This document shows positions 16,118 to 25,499 of a stretch of 64,000 nucleotides of DNA, in pieces (within the stretch, counting starts at the first letter, position 1; every line of letters begins with the position of its first letter). The position numbers were made by a program, and so were the translations under genes. The stretch is from NCBI RefSeq assembly GCF_946220915.1, contig NZ_CAMIHH010000001.1, positions 1 to 64,000 on the forward strand, read 5' to 3'. Below the pieces are notes generated by a model that worked only from the letters and a program-made list of their open reading frames with translations, ran no database searches and was not told the DNA's origin. Source of the DNA: an uncultured Flavobacterium sp. Lineage in GTDB: Bacteria > Bacteroidota > Bacteroidia > Flavobacteriales > Flavobacteriaceae.

Positions 16118-16459
16118 ATGAATTTACGACGAGATCCTTTCCAGGCAATAGCCGATCCTACCCGCAGGGCTATACTGATGCTGCTGAGCTCGCAGGCCAT
16201 GACCGCCGGTACGATAGCCTCGAAGTTTGATACTGCCAGGCCAACGGTTTCCAAACACCTCCAGATACTGACTGAGTGCGAACTGCTTCGGCAGGAGCAG
16301 AACGGAAGGGAAATATACTACCACCTCAACCCGAAAAAAATGAAGCAGATCGCCGATTTCATCGAGCCGTTCCGCCAGATGTGGGATGAGAGGTTTAACA
16401 AACTGGAAGAGATCATGAAAACATACCAAACCAACAAATACTATGGAACTGAAGACTAA
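16118..16459 (+). CDS. ArsR/SmtB-family winged-helix repressor
   Basis: 113 residues. The helix-turn-helix is clear: DPTRRAILMLLSSQAMTAGTIASKF, then TARPTVSKHLQIL, then a wing with GREIYYHLN. The metal-binding CxC motif of classic ArsR is absent. This subgroup commonly precedes an AHSA1-domain gene, as here, and is not primarily a metal sensor. Its 3' end overlaps the next gene by 17 nt. The palindrome at 16084-16103 over its own promoter suggests autorepression. Confidence 0.9.
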   Translation: MNLRRDPFQAIADPTRRAILMLLSSQAMTAGTIASKFDTARPTVSKHLQILTECELLRQEQNGREIYYHLNPKKMKQIADFIEPFRQMWDERFNKLEEIMKTYQTNKYYGTED

Positions 16460-16910
16460 AGTGCATGCCGAAGACGGCAAACAGGAACTGACCATTACGC
16501 GCGTTTTCGAACTTCCTGTGCGGCTGCTCTTCAGGGCCTATGAGGATGCGGATATTTTTGCCCAATGGATGGGGACGAAAGTATTGAAATATGAAAGCTG
16601 CAGGCACGGCAGTTATTCGTTCGAGACAAATGGGCCTGATGGGAATGTGGCTTTCCGGGCATCGGGTGTTTTTCATGAATTCCTTACAGACAAAAAGATC
16701 ATACGTACATTCGAAATGGAGGATGCAGCATTTGGCGTGCAGCTGGAATTTCTGGAATTTGAAAGCCTGACTAATTATACCAGCAAGCTTACCATGCACA
16801 TTGTGTATCGATCGGGCGATGTGCGGGATCAAATGCTGAAACTGCCTTTTGCATACGGCATCAGTATGGCGCACGACCGTTTGGAGGAAATTGTCAGTAA
16901 AGTAAAATAA
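16443..16910 (+). CDS. AHSA1/SRPBCC-domain protein
   Basis: 155 residues forming one SRPBCC fold of the activator-of-Hsp90-ATPase-like (AHSA1) type: TRVFELPVRLLFRAYEDADIFAQWMG at the start, a central FRASGVFHEF strand and a C-terminal AHDRLEEIV helix. These proteins bind hydrophobic ligands, and ArsR-AHSA1 pairs are common in bacteria. It overlaps the repressor gene by 17 nt and is followed after 6 nt by a DoxX-like gene. Confidence 0.85.
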   Translation: MELKTKVHAEDGKQELTITRVFELPVRLLFRAYEDADIFAQWMGTKVLKYESCRHGSYSFETNGPDGNVAFRASGVFHEFLTDKKIIRTFEMEDAAFGVQLEFLEFESLTNYTSKLTMHIVYRSGDVRDQMLKLPFAYGISMAHDRLEEIVSKVK

Positions 16911-16916
16911 CGGGAT

Positions 16917-17291
16917 ATGTCAAAAACAGACAAGATCATTTATTGGGTCGCGACCATATGGCTGGCCCTGGGTATGCTATCTACAGGCATTGTGCAATTG
17001 CTACAGGTTGAAGAGGAAGCAGTAATGATTCAACGCCTCGGATACCCCGGCTACATCATGCCGCTTCTTGGCGTATGGAAAATACTGGGTGTTATTATAA
17101 TACTCATGCCAAAAACAGCGGTTGTGAAAGAGTGGGCATATGCAGGGTTTTTCTTTGCAATGTCGGGGGCAATTGTGTCACATATTGCCATAGGAGATGG
17201 GGTATTGGAATTATTGGGCCCCATATTATTGATTATACTGACAGTAGTATCGTGGCATTTCAGGCCGGAAGAAAGAAAAGTCAATGCTTAA
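16917..17291 (+). CDS. DoxX-like membrane protein
   Basis: 124 residues with four membrane helices and the DoxX-like pattern YPGYIMPLLGVWKILGVIIIL around residues 43-62. Its biochemical function is not known. It is the third gene of the ArsR-AHSA1-DoxX operon, six nt after the previous gene. Confidence 0.82.
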   Translation: MSKTDKIIYWVATIWLALGMLSTGIVQLLQVEEEAVMIQRLGYPGYIMPLLGVWKILGVIIILMPKTAVVKEWAYAGFFFAMSGAIVSHIAIGDGVLELLGPILLIILTVVSWHFRPEERKVNA

Positions 17292-17341
17292 GAAGGACAG
17301 GGAGTATTTTTTGTAAATTGTAAACATCAAACAACAATCAT

Positions 17342-17905
17342 ATGGCAGCTAAAAAAGAACTATCGCAAGACCAGCGTGACGCGCTGTTTAATGTTTTGAA
17401 AACACGCTTTAAAAAGAACATGGGCCGCCACGAAGGCATTCAATGGGAAAAGGTACAGGAACGGCTCGAAGCCAATCCCGGTAAGCTGTGGTCGCTTGAT
17501 GCGATGGAAGAAACGGAAGGCGAACCGGATGTTGTGGGCATTGATGAAAAGACACGGGAATTCCTGTTTTATGACTGTTCGGCAGAAAGCCCAAAAGGCC
17601 GCCGCAGTGTATGCTACGACCACCAGGCGCTGGAATCGCGCAAGGAAAACAAGCCCGGGCATAGCGCCATAGGCTTGGCTGCAGAAATGGGTGTTGAAAT
17701 TTTGACCGAAGAAGAGTACCGCCAGTTGCAGCAACTTGGGAAATTTGATTTAAAAACCTCAAGCTGGGTAGCAACGCCTGCAGATATACGCAAGCTCGGC
17801 GGTGCGGTGTTTTGTGACAGGAGGTATGGTACAATATTTTTATATCATAATGGAGCGGAATCATATTATGCCGCGAGGGGGTTCAGGGGGAAATTAAAAG
17901 TATAG
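17342..17905 (+). CDS. DUF4256-family protein
   Basis: 187 residues, soluble, no signal. The run of LFNVLKTRFKKNMGRHEGI-x-W, then MEETEGEPDVVG and FYDCSAESPKGRRSVCYD, then GLAAEMGVEILTEEEYR, is characteristic of DUF4256. The family's function is unknown. The gene is 51 nt after the DoxX gene and may be part of that transcript. Confidence 0.82.
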   Translation: MAAKKELSQDQRDALFNVLKTRFKKNMGRHEGIQWEKVQERLEANPGKLWSLDAMEETEGEPDVVGIDEKTREFLFYDCSAESPKGRRSVCYDHQALESRKENKPGHSAIGLAAEMGVEILTEEEYRQLQQLGKFDLKTSSWVATPADIRKLGGAVFCDRRYGTIFLYHNGAESYYAARGFRGKLKV

Positions 17906-17985
17906 TATTGCATATTTGAGAATCTTTGTGTTTTCTTCGCGCAAGTTTGTGGAATGCTCTTTTGATAAACACAAGGGGTAATCAT

Positions 17986-17993
17986 TATCTTTG
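17986..17993 (+). promoter_or_regulatory. Minus-7 promoter box, mevalonate genes
   Basis: TATCTTTG with a TTG at 17962-17964 upstream; 18 nt before the mvaD ATG. Confidence 0.68.
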
Positions 17994-18010
17994 CCCCAAA
18001 ATCACTCCAA

Positions 18011-19087
18011 ATGACCGAAAAGGATTTCATCCCTTCCGCATATTCCAAAACGTTAGAGAAAGGCAGCTTTGAATGGAGCGCTCCCAGCAACATCGCCCTT
18101 GTAAAATACTGGGGCAAAAAAGCCAGCCAGATACCGGCCAACCCTTCTATCAGTTTTACGCTGAACGAATGCAAGACGATTACGAAACTCGCTTACGAGC
18201 ATAAGGAGAATTCGGGAATATCCTTTGACCTGCTTTTTGAAGGCCAGCCCAAAGAAAGTTTCCGCCCGAAAATTGAAAAATTCTTCGAAAGGACTGCGGA
18301 ATACCTTCCGTTTGCAAAGGATTATAATTTTACCATAGATACCCGCAATACGTTCCCGCACAGTTCGGGCATCGCGTCGTCGGCATCGGGAATGGCGGCA
18401 CTGGCAGTCAACCTGATGAGCCTGGAGCGTGAACTTAACCCGGCAATGACCGACGAGTACTTTAACCAAAAAGCTTCCTTCCTGGCGCGTTTGGGCTCTG
18501 GCAGTGCGGCACGGAGCATCAAAGGCAAAGTGGTGATATTCGGGGAGCATGAAGGCACGCCGGGCAGTTCCAACCTTTACGGGACGGAATTTGCCAATTT
18601 GCATGAAACATTCCAAAATTACAAGGACACGATACTCCTGGTGGATAAAGGTGAAAAGCAGGTGAGCAGCTCGGTAGGGCACGACCTGGTACACGGACAT
18701 CCGTTTGCCGAAGAGCGCTTTAAGCAGGCGCACCGCAACCTGTCGGCCATGAAGGATATACTTTCTGCGGGCGACCTCGATGGGTTCATTAAATATACCG
18801 AAAGCGAGGCGCTGATACTCCATGCCATCATGATGACGAGCATGCCGTATTTCATATTGATGAAGCCCAACACGCTTGAGATCATTAACCATATCTGGAA
18901 ATTCAGGCAGGACACGGGTACACCTGTTTGCTTTACGCTCGATGCCGGAGCCAATGTGCATGTGCTTTATCCTGAAAGCGTTGCGGCCGGGGTTTTGGAT
19001 TTTATCAAGTCAGAATTACTTGCATACTGCCAGAATAACCAGTACATTTGCGATGAGGTTGGTACGGGCGCGTTAAGTTTATACTAA
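18011..19087 (+). CDS. mvaD: Diphosphomevalonate decarboxylase
   Basis: 358 residues of the GHMP superfamily. The N-terminal APSNIALVKYWGKK (about residues 25-38), the glycine/serine-rich nucleotide loop FPHSSGIASSASGMAALA (about 117-134) and the SGSAARSI segment identify this enzyme. It decarboxylates mevalonate 5-diphosphate to isopentenyl diphosphate. The next genes include mevalonate kinase and a UbiA prenyltransferase, consistent with a mevalonate-based isoprenoid route. Confidence 0.93.
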   Translation: MTEKDFIPSAYSKTLEKGSFEWSAPSNIALVKYWGKKASQIPANPSISFTLNECKTITKLAYEHKENSGISFDLLFEGQPKESFRPKIEKFFERTAEYLPFAKDYNFTIDTRNTFPHSSGIASSASGMAALAVNLMSLERELNPAMTDEYFNQKASFLARLGSGSAARSIKGKVVIFGEHEGTPGSSNLYGTEFANLHETFQNYKDTILLVDKGEKQVSSSVGHDLVHGHPFAEERFKQAHRNLSAMKDILSAGDLDGFIKYTESEALILHAIMMTSMPYFILMKPNTLEIINHIWKFRQDTGTPVCFTLDAGANVHVLYPESVAAGVLDFIKSELLAYCQNNQYICDEVGTGALSLY

Positions 19088-19139
19088 AATTAAAAAGTAA
19101 CCGTTTTTATCGTACCTTTATAGCTCAATAGAACGATAC

Positions 19140-20078
19140 ATGAAAGGACCATTATTCTACTCGAAAATCCTGCTCTTCGGAGAGTATGGCATCATTAAGG
19201 ATTCTAAAGGATTGTCCATTCCCTATAACTTTTACAACGGTGCACTCAAGATAGAGGGCAAGGATTCGGCAGGGGCGCAAAAGTCAAATGCCAGCCTGAA
19301 GCGTTTTGCAGCTTTCCTTGAAACACTGCAAATGGAGCAGCCGGAACTGGTAACTTTCGACCTTGATACTTTAAGCAGGCATCTGGAAGAAGGCATGTAC
19401 TTCGATTCTACAATACCACAAGGTTATGGCGTGGGCAGCAGCGGGGCACTTGTCGCCGCTATTTACGACCGTTACGCCAACGACAAGATAACCGTGCTGG
19501 AAAACCTTACACGTGAAAAGCTTTTGCAGCTAAAGAAGATATTCGGGCAAATGGAATCGTTCTTCCACGGAAAGAGTTCGGGACTTGACCCGCTGAATAG
19601 CTACCTCAGCATCCCGATCCTGATCAACTCACAGGACAATATCGAGACCACGGGCATCCCGAGCCAGGGCGCTACCGGTAAAGGCGCGGTATTTCTGCTG
19701 GATTCCGGCATTGTGGGCGAAACCGCGCCGATGGTTTCCATTTTTATGGAGAATCTTAAGGAGCAGGGCTTCCGCGATATGTTCAGGAAAGAGTTTGCAC
19801 AATATACCGATGCCTGTGTGGACAACTTTCTGCACGGCGACTTCAAATCGCTTTTTTCGAATACCAAGAAACTTTCAAAAGTAGTGCTGAGTAACTTTAA
19901 GCCGATGATCCCGGAGCAGTTCCATTCGGTTTGGCAAAAAGGCATTGACACCAACGATTACTACCTGAAGCTTTGCGGATCCGGCGGCGGCGGCTACATT
20001 CTGGGCTTTACCGAAGACCTTGAGAAAGCAAAAAAATCCCTTGAAGGGCACAAGCTCGAAGTTGTGTACCATTTCTAA
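19140..20078 (+). CDS. mvk: Mevalonate kinase (GHMP kinase)
   Basis: 312 residues. N-terminal SKILLFGEYGIIKDSKGLSI, the ATP-binding PQGYGVGSSGALVAA (about residues 97-111), the conserved FHGKSSGLDPLNSY and the C-terminal LCGSGGGGYILGF are GHMP-kinase signatures. With mvaD directly upstream, mevalonate kinase is the best call; phosphomevalonate kinase is the alternative. It phosphorylates mevalonate at the expense of ATP. Confidence 0.82.
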   Translation: MKGPLFYSKILLFGEYGIIKDSKGLSIPYNFYNGALKIEGKDSAGAQKSNASLKRFAAFLETLQMEQPELVTFDLDTLSRHLEEGMYFDSTIPQGYGVGSSGALVAAIYDRYANDKITVLENLTREKLLQLKKIFGQMESFFHGKSSGLDPLNSYLSIPILINSQDNIETTGIPSQGATGKGAVFLLDSGIVGETAPMVSIFMENLKEQGFRDMFRKEFAQYTDACVDNFLHGDFKSLFSNTKKLSKVVLSNFKPMIPEQFHSVWQKGIDTNDYYLKLCGSGGGGYILGFTEDLEKAKKSLEGHKLEVVYHF

Positions 20079-20081
20079 CCT

Positions 20082-20636
20082 GTGCACAGCGTTTCTGATA
20101 TACTGGCTGTACTGCTGCAATCCGTTTTCGTGGGTTTCGGTATTGTTATTCCTATCGTTGCCTTGATTAAAACTTCAAATCTAAAATCTATTGCGGTTAA
20201 GGATCTGTTTATCCTGACAAGTGTACAGATGGTACGCATTGCGGGGATCCTTTATATAATAATAAGCTATCTCCTGGTATTACAGCGAATGAAGGCGATT
20301 GAAATAACCGGTGACCGGGATGCTTTTATGTTTGGACAGCTTTTATCCCCGATATTGTATTTTTTGCTCAGCCAGTTATTTTGGATTCGAAAACTGTATA
20401 TGAAGAAAGCGGCGTTGATAATTTTTGCTTTATTGATCCTGACTCTCCCTTCACAACGTGTTTTGGCTATTTTTATGTCGCAGGGCACTGATTATTTCCG
20501 GAGATTAGGAGGTGGTATGTTTACCGGCAATGCCATTATCGAAACCGCGCTTAATGTGGTTGTGTTCATCTTCATTGTTTTTACCATAATGCTGGCCGGA
20601 GGGAAGCTGAAGGATATTGTCGGGAAACAGTCTTAG
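20082..20636 (+). CDS. Integral membrane protein of unknown function
   Basis: 184 residues beginning with a GTG only 3 nt after the mevalonate kinase stop. It has about five hydrophobic helices and few charged residues, mostly short loops such as IKTSNLKSIAVKD. I do not recognise a family. The GTG start is accepted because the first helix begins at once and no earlier ATG is in frame. It is probably cotranscribed with the mevalonate genes. Confidence 0.6.
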   Translation: MHSVSDILAVLLQSVFVGFGIVIPIVALIKTSNLKSIAVKDLFILTSVQMVRIAGILYIIISYLLVLQRMKAIEITGDRDAFMFGQLLSPILYFLLSQLFWIRKLYMKKAALIIFALLILTLPSQRVLAIFMSQGTDYFRRLGGGMFTGNAIIETALNVVVFIFIVFTIMLAGGKLKDIVGKQS

Positions 20637-20707
20637 CATCAATTACCAAGTGTTTCGCGCAATATCTTCTTATCTTTACAGTTCAATTTAAAACCGAAAA
20701 TATTTAA

Positions 20708-21628
20708 ATGGCTTCAAGGAAATCACGTCTCACCCGCATGAAGGTACTCAGCATGTTCTCGGTGGTGCGTGGCTACAACATTCCTATTATTGCCCTGGCG
20801 CAATACCTTTCGGCCATATTCATACTGGCTCCTGAGCAAAGGGCGCTTGATGTAATCCTAGACCTTAACCTGTTCTTCATTGTGCTGGCCTCATCGCTTA
20901 CCATTGCTTCGGGGTACATCATCAATAACTTTTACGATGCGCAAAAAGACCTAATAAACCGCCCTAAAAAGTCCATGCTGGACAGGCTGGTAAGCCAGGG
21001 TACAAAGTTGAGGGTGTATTTTCTCCTCAACTTCATTGTGTTCCTGCTCGCATGGTTGGTATCGTGGCGGGCTGCGGTATTTTTTTCGGCCTACATTTTC
21101 CTCATATGGTTCTACTCCCACAAGCTTAAGCGTTATCCGCTCATTGGCAACCTTACTGCGGCGGTGCTGGCAGTGTTGCCTTTTTTTGGCATACTGATGT
21201 ACTTTAAGAATTTTTACCAGGTAATCTTTGCCCATGCCACGTTCCTGTTCCTGCTGATCCTTACCCGGGAGCTGATAAAAGACCTTGAGAACATCAAGGG
21301 CGACATCGTGGCCGACTACCGTACCATACCCGTCATGTTTGGCGAACGTACCGCAAAGGCAATTATCATGGGACTGACCTTCCTTACCGTCATTCCTGTT
21401 TTTTTGTTGATAGAAGTGTATGATGTCGGTTATATGGATATGTATTTTTATGGTGGCATGATCGTAATCATTTACTTCCTTAGCCTCCTTTGGAAAGCCG
21501 AAACCCAACAGCATTACCTGCGCCTTCACAATATCCTGAAGTTCCTTATCGTGACAGGGGTATTCTGCATAGTGCTTATTGATCCATCGGTAGTGGTGCA
21601 TGGGAGGAAGCTGCTTTCGATGATTTGA
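20708..21628 (+). CDS. UbiA-family prenyltransferase
   Basis: 306 residues with eight or nine membrane helices. Both Asp-rich motifs are present: NNFYDAQKDLINRP (first) and DLENIKGDIVADYRTIP (second), which bind the prenyl diphosphate through Mg. Members of this family next to mevalonate genes in flavobacteria are often annotated as geranylgeranylglycerol-phosphate geranylgeranyltransferases. Other UbiA enzymes act on quinone precursors, so the acceptor is not certain. A TATCTTTA box at 20671-20678 may be its promoter. Confidence 0.85.
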   Translation: MASRKSRLTRMKVLSMFSVVRGYNIPIIALAQYLSAIFILAPEQRALDVILDLNLFFIVLASSLTIASGYIINNFYDAQKDLINRPKKSMLDRLVSQGTKLRVYFLLNFIVFLLAWLVSWRAAVFFSAYIFLIWFYSHKLKRYPLIGNLTAAVLAVLPFFGILMYFKNFYQVIFAHATFLFLLILTRELIKDLENIKGDIVADYRTIPVMFGERTAKAIIMGLTFLTVIPVFLLIEVYDVGYMDMYFYGGMIVIIYFLSLLWKAETQQHYLRLHNILKFLIVTGVFCIVLIDPSVVVHGRKLLSMI

Positions 21629-21844
21629 TCCTTTAACCACATAGAACATAGCTTTTATCAGGCTACATAATCCGCACATAGATGAAACTAAGCCTCAAAC
21701 GCTGTGTACCTCTTGTGATTAAAATTTTATGCAGGCAGTGTAAGCCGATGTGCCCATGTTGTTAAATGAAAGGCTTGCATTAATCTGTGAAAACCTGCCT
21801 AATCAGCGTCATCCGCGTTTCTCATGTTCCAAATAAATATTGAC

Positions 21845-21852
21845 TATCTTTG
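21845..21852 (+). promoter_or_regulatory. Minus-7 promoter box, rluB gene
   Basis: TATCTTTG, 17 nt before the ATG at 21870. The gap 21629-21844 holds only degenerate intergenic repeat-like text (see findings). Confidence 0.65.
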
Positions 21853-21869
21853 CACAAATATCTCTACAA

Positions 21870-22817
21870 ATGAACAATGGCAGTAACAGGGGCGGGGGCT
21901 CCGGAAAGGGAAATAGCGGCAGGGCAAGGAAAGCAAGTGCGGGTCCTTCGAAACCGATGAACAAGGCACGCAAGCCAAAACCTGCAGCAAAGCCGGAAGA
22001 AGCAGACGCGGCAGGCAAAGCGCCTAAAAAAGCGGCCTTTATAAAAGGTAAGGGTCCTGTTGAAAGGAAGCCTGCAGTGCCAAAACCCGCAGCCAAAAAA
22101 ACCAATCCTGATGAAATCCGACTGAATAAATACATATCCAATTCAGGAATGTGCTCACGCAGGGAGGCCGATATCTACATACAGTCGGGCAATGTAAAAG
22201 TGAATGGCAAAGTGGTAACCGAACTGGGCCACGTTGTAAAAATTACCGATGAGGTGGATTTTGACGGTACCCGCATAACACCCGAAAAAAAGGAATACCT
22301 GCTGCTTAACAAACCGAAGAACTTTACCACATCCGGCGATGATGAAAAAGACCTGCGCAACGTAATGGAACTGGTTCGTGCCGCGACCAAAGCCAAGATA
22401 CAGCCAATAGGGCGCATGGACAAGAACACTACAGGCTTGCTCATTTTTACCAATGATACCGAGATGGTGCGCAAGTTCTCGCAGCCCAATCAAAAGTCAT
22501 TCAAGATTTACCAGGTATCTCTGGATAAGAACCTGAAGTTTGAAGACCTTGAAAAAATGTCGCAGGGTGTTACCCTTGATGGCCACAGGCTTTACATCGA
22601 CGAAATAAGCTACATCGAAGGCGAGGCGAAAACCGAAATTGGATTAAAACTGCGTACGCCAAATGTTAAAGTTGTGCGGGCCATATTCGAAAGCTTTAAG
22701 TATGATGTGCTCAAGGTAGACCGTGTATCTTTTGCCGGGCTTACCAAGAAAAACCTGCCGCGCGGCAACTGGAGGTTCCTGACGGAGCAAGAGGTTATCA
22801 ACCTGAAAAATATATAG
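21870..22817 (+). CDS. rluB: rRNA pseudouridine synthase, RluB/RsuA type
   Basis: About 315 residues. The first 75 or so are Lys/Ala/Pro/Gly-rich and probably disordered, an RNA-binding tail common in Bacteroidota homologues. Then come an S4 domain (IRLNKYISNSGMCSRREADIYI) and the catalytic domain with the Asp motif GRMDKNTTGLLIFTND. It makes pseudouridine in 23S rRNA or, if RsuA-like, 16S. The ATG at 21870 is used; a TTG at 21840 lies within the promoter region. Confidence 0.9.
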   Translation: MNNGSNRGGGSGKGNSGRARKASAGPSKPMNKARKPKPAAKPEEADAAGKAPKKAAFIKGKGPVERKPAVPKPAAKKTNPDEIRLNKYISNSGMCSRREADIYIQSGNVKVNGKVVTELGHVVKITDEVDFDGTRITPEKKEYLLLNKPKNFTTSGDDEKDLRNVMELVRAATKAKIQPIGRMDKNTTGLLIFTNDTEMVRKFSQPNQKSFKIYQVSLDKNLKFEDLEKMSQGVTLDGHRLYIDEISYIEGEAKTEIGLKLRTPNVKVVRAIFESFKYDVLKVDRVSFAGLTKKNLPRGNWRFLTEQEVINLKNI

Positions 22818-22820
22818 CCA

Positions 22821-23183
22821 ATGCAGCCACGCGACATCGAACACATTGCCATGAAGTGGTTTGAGGCTTTTAATTCCAAGCAGCTTGACAGGTTATTAGA
22901 TCTTTACACCGAAGATGCTGAACACTTTAGCCCTAAGCTAAAAATACGCCAGCCGGAAACCAAGGGCATCGTAAAAGGCAGGGAAGCCATGCAGGCCTGG
23001 TGGCAGAATGCTTTTGACAGGCTGCCTACGTTATATTATAAGGTAACTTCCCTTACCGCCAATGACCACCGTGTGTTCATGGAATACACCCGTACCGTGC
23101 AGGGCGAGGACGATATGCTTGTAGCCGAAGTCCTTGAAATTAGGGACGGGAAAATCGTAGCTTCACGGGTGTATCATGGATAA
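22821..23183 (+). CDS. SnoaL/NTF2-like protein
   Basis: 120 residues, a single NTF2 fold: IAMKWFEAFNSKQLDRLLDLYTEDAEHFSP, then GIVKGREAMQAWW and a final EVLEIRDGKIVASRVYHG. Such proteins may be small enzymes or ligand-binding domains; nothing here tells which. It starts 3 nt after the pseudouridine-synthase stop, so the two are coupled. Confidence 0.85.
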   Translation: MQPRDIEHIAMKWFEAFNSKQLDRLLDLYTEDAEHFSPKLKIRQPETKGIVKGREAMQAWWQNAFDRLPTLYYKVTSLTANDHRVFMEYTRTVQGEDDMLVAEVLEIRDGKIVASRVYHG

Positions 23184-23227
23184 TAAGGTAGCGCACAGTG
23201 TCTACTTTTGAAAAGAAAATATCTTCT

Positions 23228-23273
23228 GTAAATGACAAGAGCCGTTGCAATGCAACGGCTGTAAATCATTTAC
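23228..23273. terminator. Nested hairpin between convergent genes
   Basis: A perfect 10-bp stem (AGCCGTTGCA/TGCAACGGCT, 23240-23260) lies inside 8-bp outer arms (GTAAATGA 23228-23235, TCATTTAC 23266-23273). It sits between two convergent genes and is probably a bidirectional terminator, though a long T-tract is missing. Confidence 0.6.
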
Positions 23274-23289
23274 AACGCTGCAAAACGTT

Positions 23290-25431
23290 TTACTTTTCCA
23301 CTTTCGAACTTTCTAACCCCCTCTTCTTCAATAACGGCTGTATCGATGGCTCAGCACCTCTAAAAGTTCGGTACATCACTTCGGCATCGGCAGTGCCGCC
23401 TTTTTCAAGGATGTTGGTGCGGAACGATTTGGCCGTAGCTGCATCAAATAACGATTTTTGCTTAAAGGCATCAAACGCATCAGTATCTAAAACTCCCGAC
23501 CATATGTAGCTGTAGTAGCCTGCAGAATACCCACCATTGAAAATATGGTTGTAGTAAGTGCTGCGGTAGCGCGGTATGATTGCGCCAGGCAGCCCGATCT
23601 TTTTCATGGCTTCCTCTTCAAAAGGGATTACGTTTTGGGTAAGGGGCTCTGTCAATGAGTGGTAGTTCAGGTCCAGGTAGGATGCCGCGAGGTACTCCAC
23701 TGTGACAAAACCCTGGTCGAATGTAGCTGACTCCTGTAATTTCTGTATCAGTATGTCCGGGATCACTTCGCCGGTCTTGTAATGCTTGGCATACATTTTC
23801 AGCACTTCAGGCTCGGCTGCCCAGTTCTCCATGATTTGCGAAGGCAGTTCCACAAAATCGGTAGGCACGCTGGTCCCCGAAAGGCTTTCATAGGTTACGT
23901 TGCTAAGCAGCCCGTGCAGCGCATGCCCAAATTCATGGAAAAAGGTTGTAGTTTCGTCAAACGTAAGCAATGCCGGGTTGCCCGCCGTAGGTTTGGAAAA
24001 GTTGCATACAATAGAGATTATGGGGGCAATACGCTTGCCCTCGGTCATCTTCTCCTTGCGATAGGAGGTCATCCATGCCCCGCCTTTTTTGGAAGCACGC
24101 GGAAAGAAATCCATATACAACAGGCCTACATGCCTCCCGTCCTTTTCAGCTACTTCCCAAACGGTCACGTCGTTGTGGTATTTCGGTACATCCTTCAGCT
24201 CTTTGAATTGCAGGCCGTAAAGGTTTTTCGTTACTTCAAAAATTCCGTTACGCACATTATCAAGGCTAAAGTAGGGCTTTATCTGCTGCTCATCAAGGTC
24301 GTACCGCTCCTTACGGATCTTTTCGGTATAATAGCGCCAGTCATAAGGCTGTACGTCATCAGTAATGCCATCCGCAGCAAGCATTTTTTTAATGTCCGCT
24401 TCCTCTGCTTTTGCCTTTTCGAGGGCAGGCGCCCAAAGCTGGTCCAAAAGCGCATATACATTCTCCGGTGTTTTGGCCATTCGTTCTTCCAATACGTAAT
24501 GGGCGTGCGATTCATAGCCTAAAAGCCTGGCCTTCTCACTGCGCAGGTTTGCAAGGTGCACTACATTTATTCTGTTATCGATGCCATTACCATTATTGCC
24601 CCGGTTTTGGTATGCCGTCCAAATTTTTTTGCGGAGCTCGCGGTTATCAGCATATTGAAGGAATGGCATTACACTCGAATTATGGAGTGTAAATACCCAC
24701 TTGCCTTCTTTACCTGCAGTCTTTGCATCGGCAGCAGCAGCCTGCACCATTTCATGTGGCAGCCCGGCAAGGTCTTTTTTATTATCGATAACCATTTGGT
24801 AGGCATTGTTTTCGGCGAGGATGTTGTCACCAAACTTTAGCGACAATACCGACAGTTCGCTGTTAATGGCCCTAAGCCGTTCTTTTTGCCCTGCATCCAG
24901 GTTGGCGCCACTACGTACAAATGCCTTATATTTCTTTTCCAAAAGCTTCGCCTGCTCGGGGTTCAGCTTTAGTTCCATCTGGGTGTCCCATATTTTTTTT
25001 ACACGCGCAAACAGCTTTTCATTAAGGTAAATGTTATCGTTGTGCCTCGATAATTCCGGTGCCATTTCCTGCGCCAGTGCCTGGAGCATATCATTGGTAT
25101 GGGCAGAATTGAGGTTATTGAATATTGTGGTAATGCGGTTGAGCAGCGTCCCCGAATTTTCGAGAGCGGCAATGGTATTCTCAAATGTGGGTGCATCCTT
25201 GCCAGCGGCTATGGCATCTATCTCGCCCTGGTGCACGCGTATGCCCTCAAGAATGGCAGGCTTGTAATGTTCGTTTTTTATTAAGTCGAAAGGCGGTGCC
25301 TGGTACGGCGTTTCAAAAATGGCGAGCAGCGGGTTATCGTCGCCTATGGTTGCGGGAGTGTTCATTCGGTTGCAGGATGTTAGTGACGTGCCTATCATGG
25401 CAAGTAAAAGTGCTGTTTTTTTCATGTTCAT
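23290..25431 (-). CDS. dcp: M3-family metallopeptidase (peptidyl-dipeptidase Dcp type), lipoprotein
   Basis: 713 residues. An N-terminal lipoprotein signal (MNMKKTALLLAMIGTSLTSC) is followed by the long helical M3 domain. The zinc motif HEFGH is at residues 499-503, with the downstream Glu in MENWAAE. Length and sequence fit peptidyl-dipeptidase Dcp, which removes C-terminal dipeptides; oligopeptidase A is the alternative. The lipobox puts it at the membrane in the periplasm, where it may trim peptides for uptake. Confidence 0.9.
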   Translation of the reverse strand: MNMKKTALLLAMIGTSLTSCNRMNTPATIGDDNPLLAIFETPYQAPPFDLIKNEHYKPAILEGIRVHQGEIDAIAAGKDAPTFENTIAALENSGTLLNRITTIFNNLNSAHTNDMLQALAQEMAPELSRHNDNIYLNEKLFARVKKIWDTQMELKLNPEQAKLLEKKYKAFVRSGANLDAGQKERLRAINSELSVLSLKFGDNILAENNAYQMVIDNKKDLAGLPHEMVQAAAADAKTAGKEGKWVFTLHNSSVMPFLQYADNRELRKKIWTAYQNRGNNGNGIDNRINVVHLANLRSEKARLLGYESHAHYVLEERMAKTPENVYALLDQLWAPALEKAKAEEADIKKMLAADGITDDVQPYDWRYYTEKIRKERYDLDEQQIKPYFSLDNVRNGIFEVTKNLYGLQFKELKDVPKYHNDVTVWEVAEKDGRHVGLLYMDFFPRASKKGGAWMTSYRKEKMTEGKRIAPIISIVCNFSKPTAGNPALLTFDETTTFFHEFGHALHGLLSNVTYESLSGTSVPTDFVELPSQIMENWAAEPEVLKMYAKHYKTGEVIPDILIQKLQESATFDQGFVTVEYLAASYLDLNYHSLTEPLTQNVIPFEEEAMKKIGLPGAIIPRYRSTYYNHIFNGGYSAGYYSYIWSGVLDTDAFDAFKQKSLFDAATAKSFRTNILEKGGTADAEVMYRTFRGAEPSIQPLLKKRGLESSKVEK

Positions 25432-25499
25432 GCGTTTTCCGTTGTGGAAAAAGTAAAGTTACCCTTTACAACCCAAAAATCCAAAGGAATTAATATGGA

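Noticed and set aside
21840..21869. TTG start for the pseudouridine synthase
   Set aside because: It lies in the promoter region; the ATG at 21870 follows the minus-7 box.
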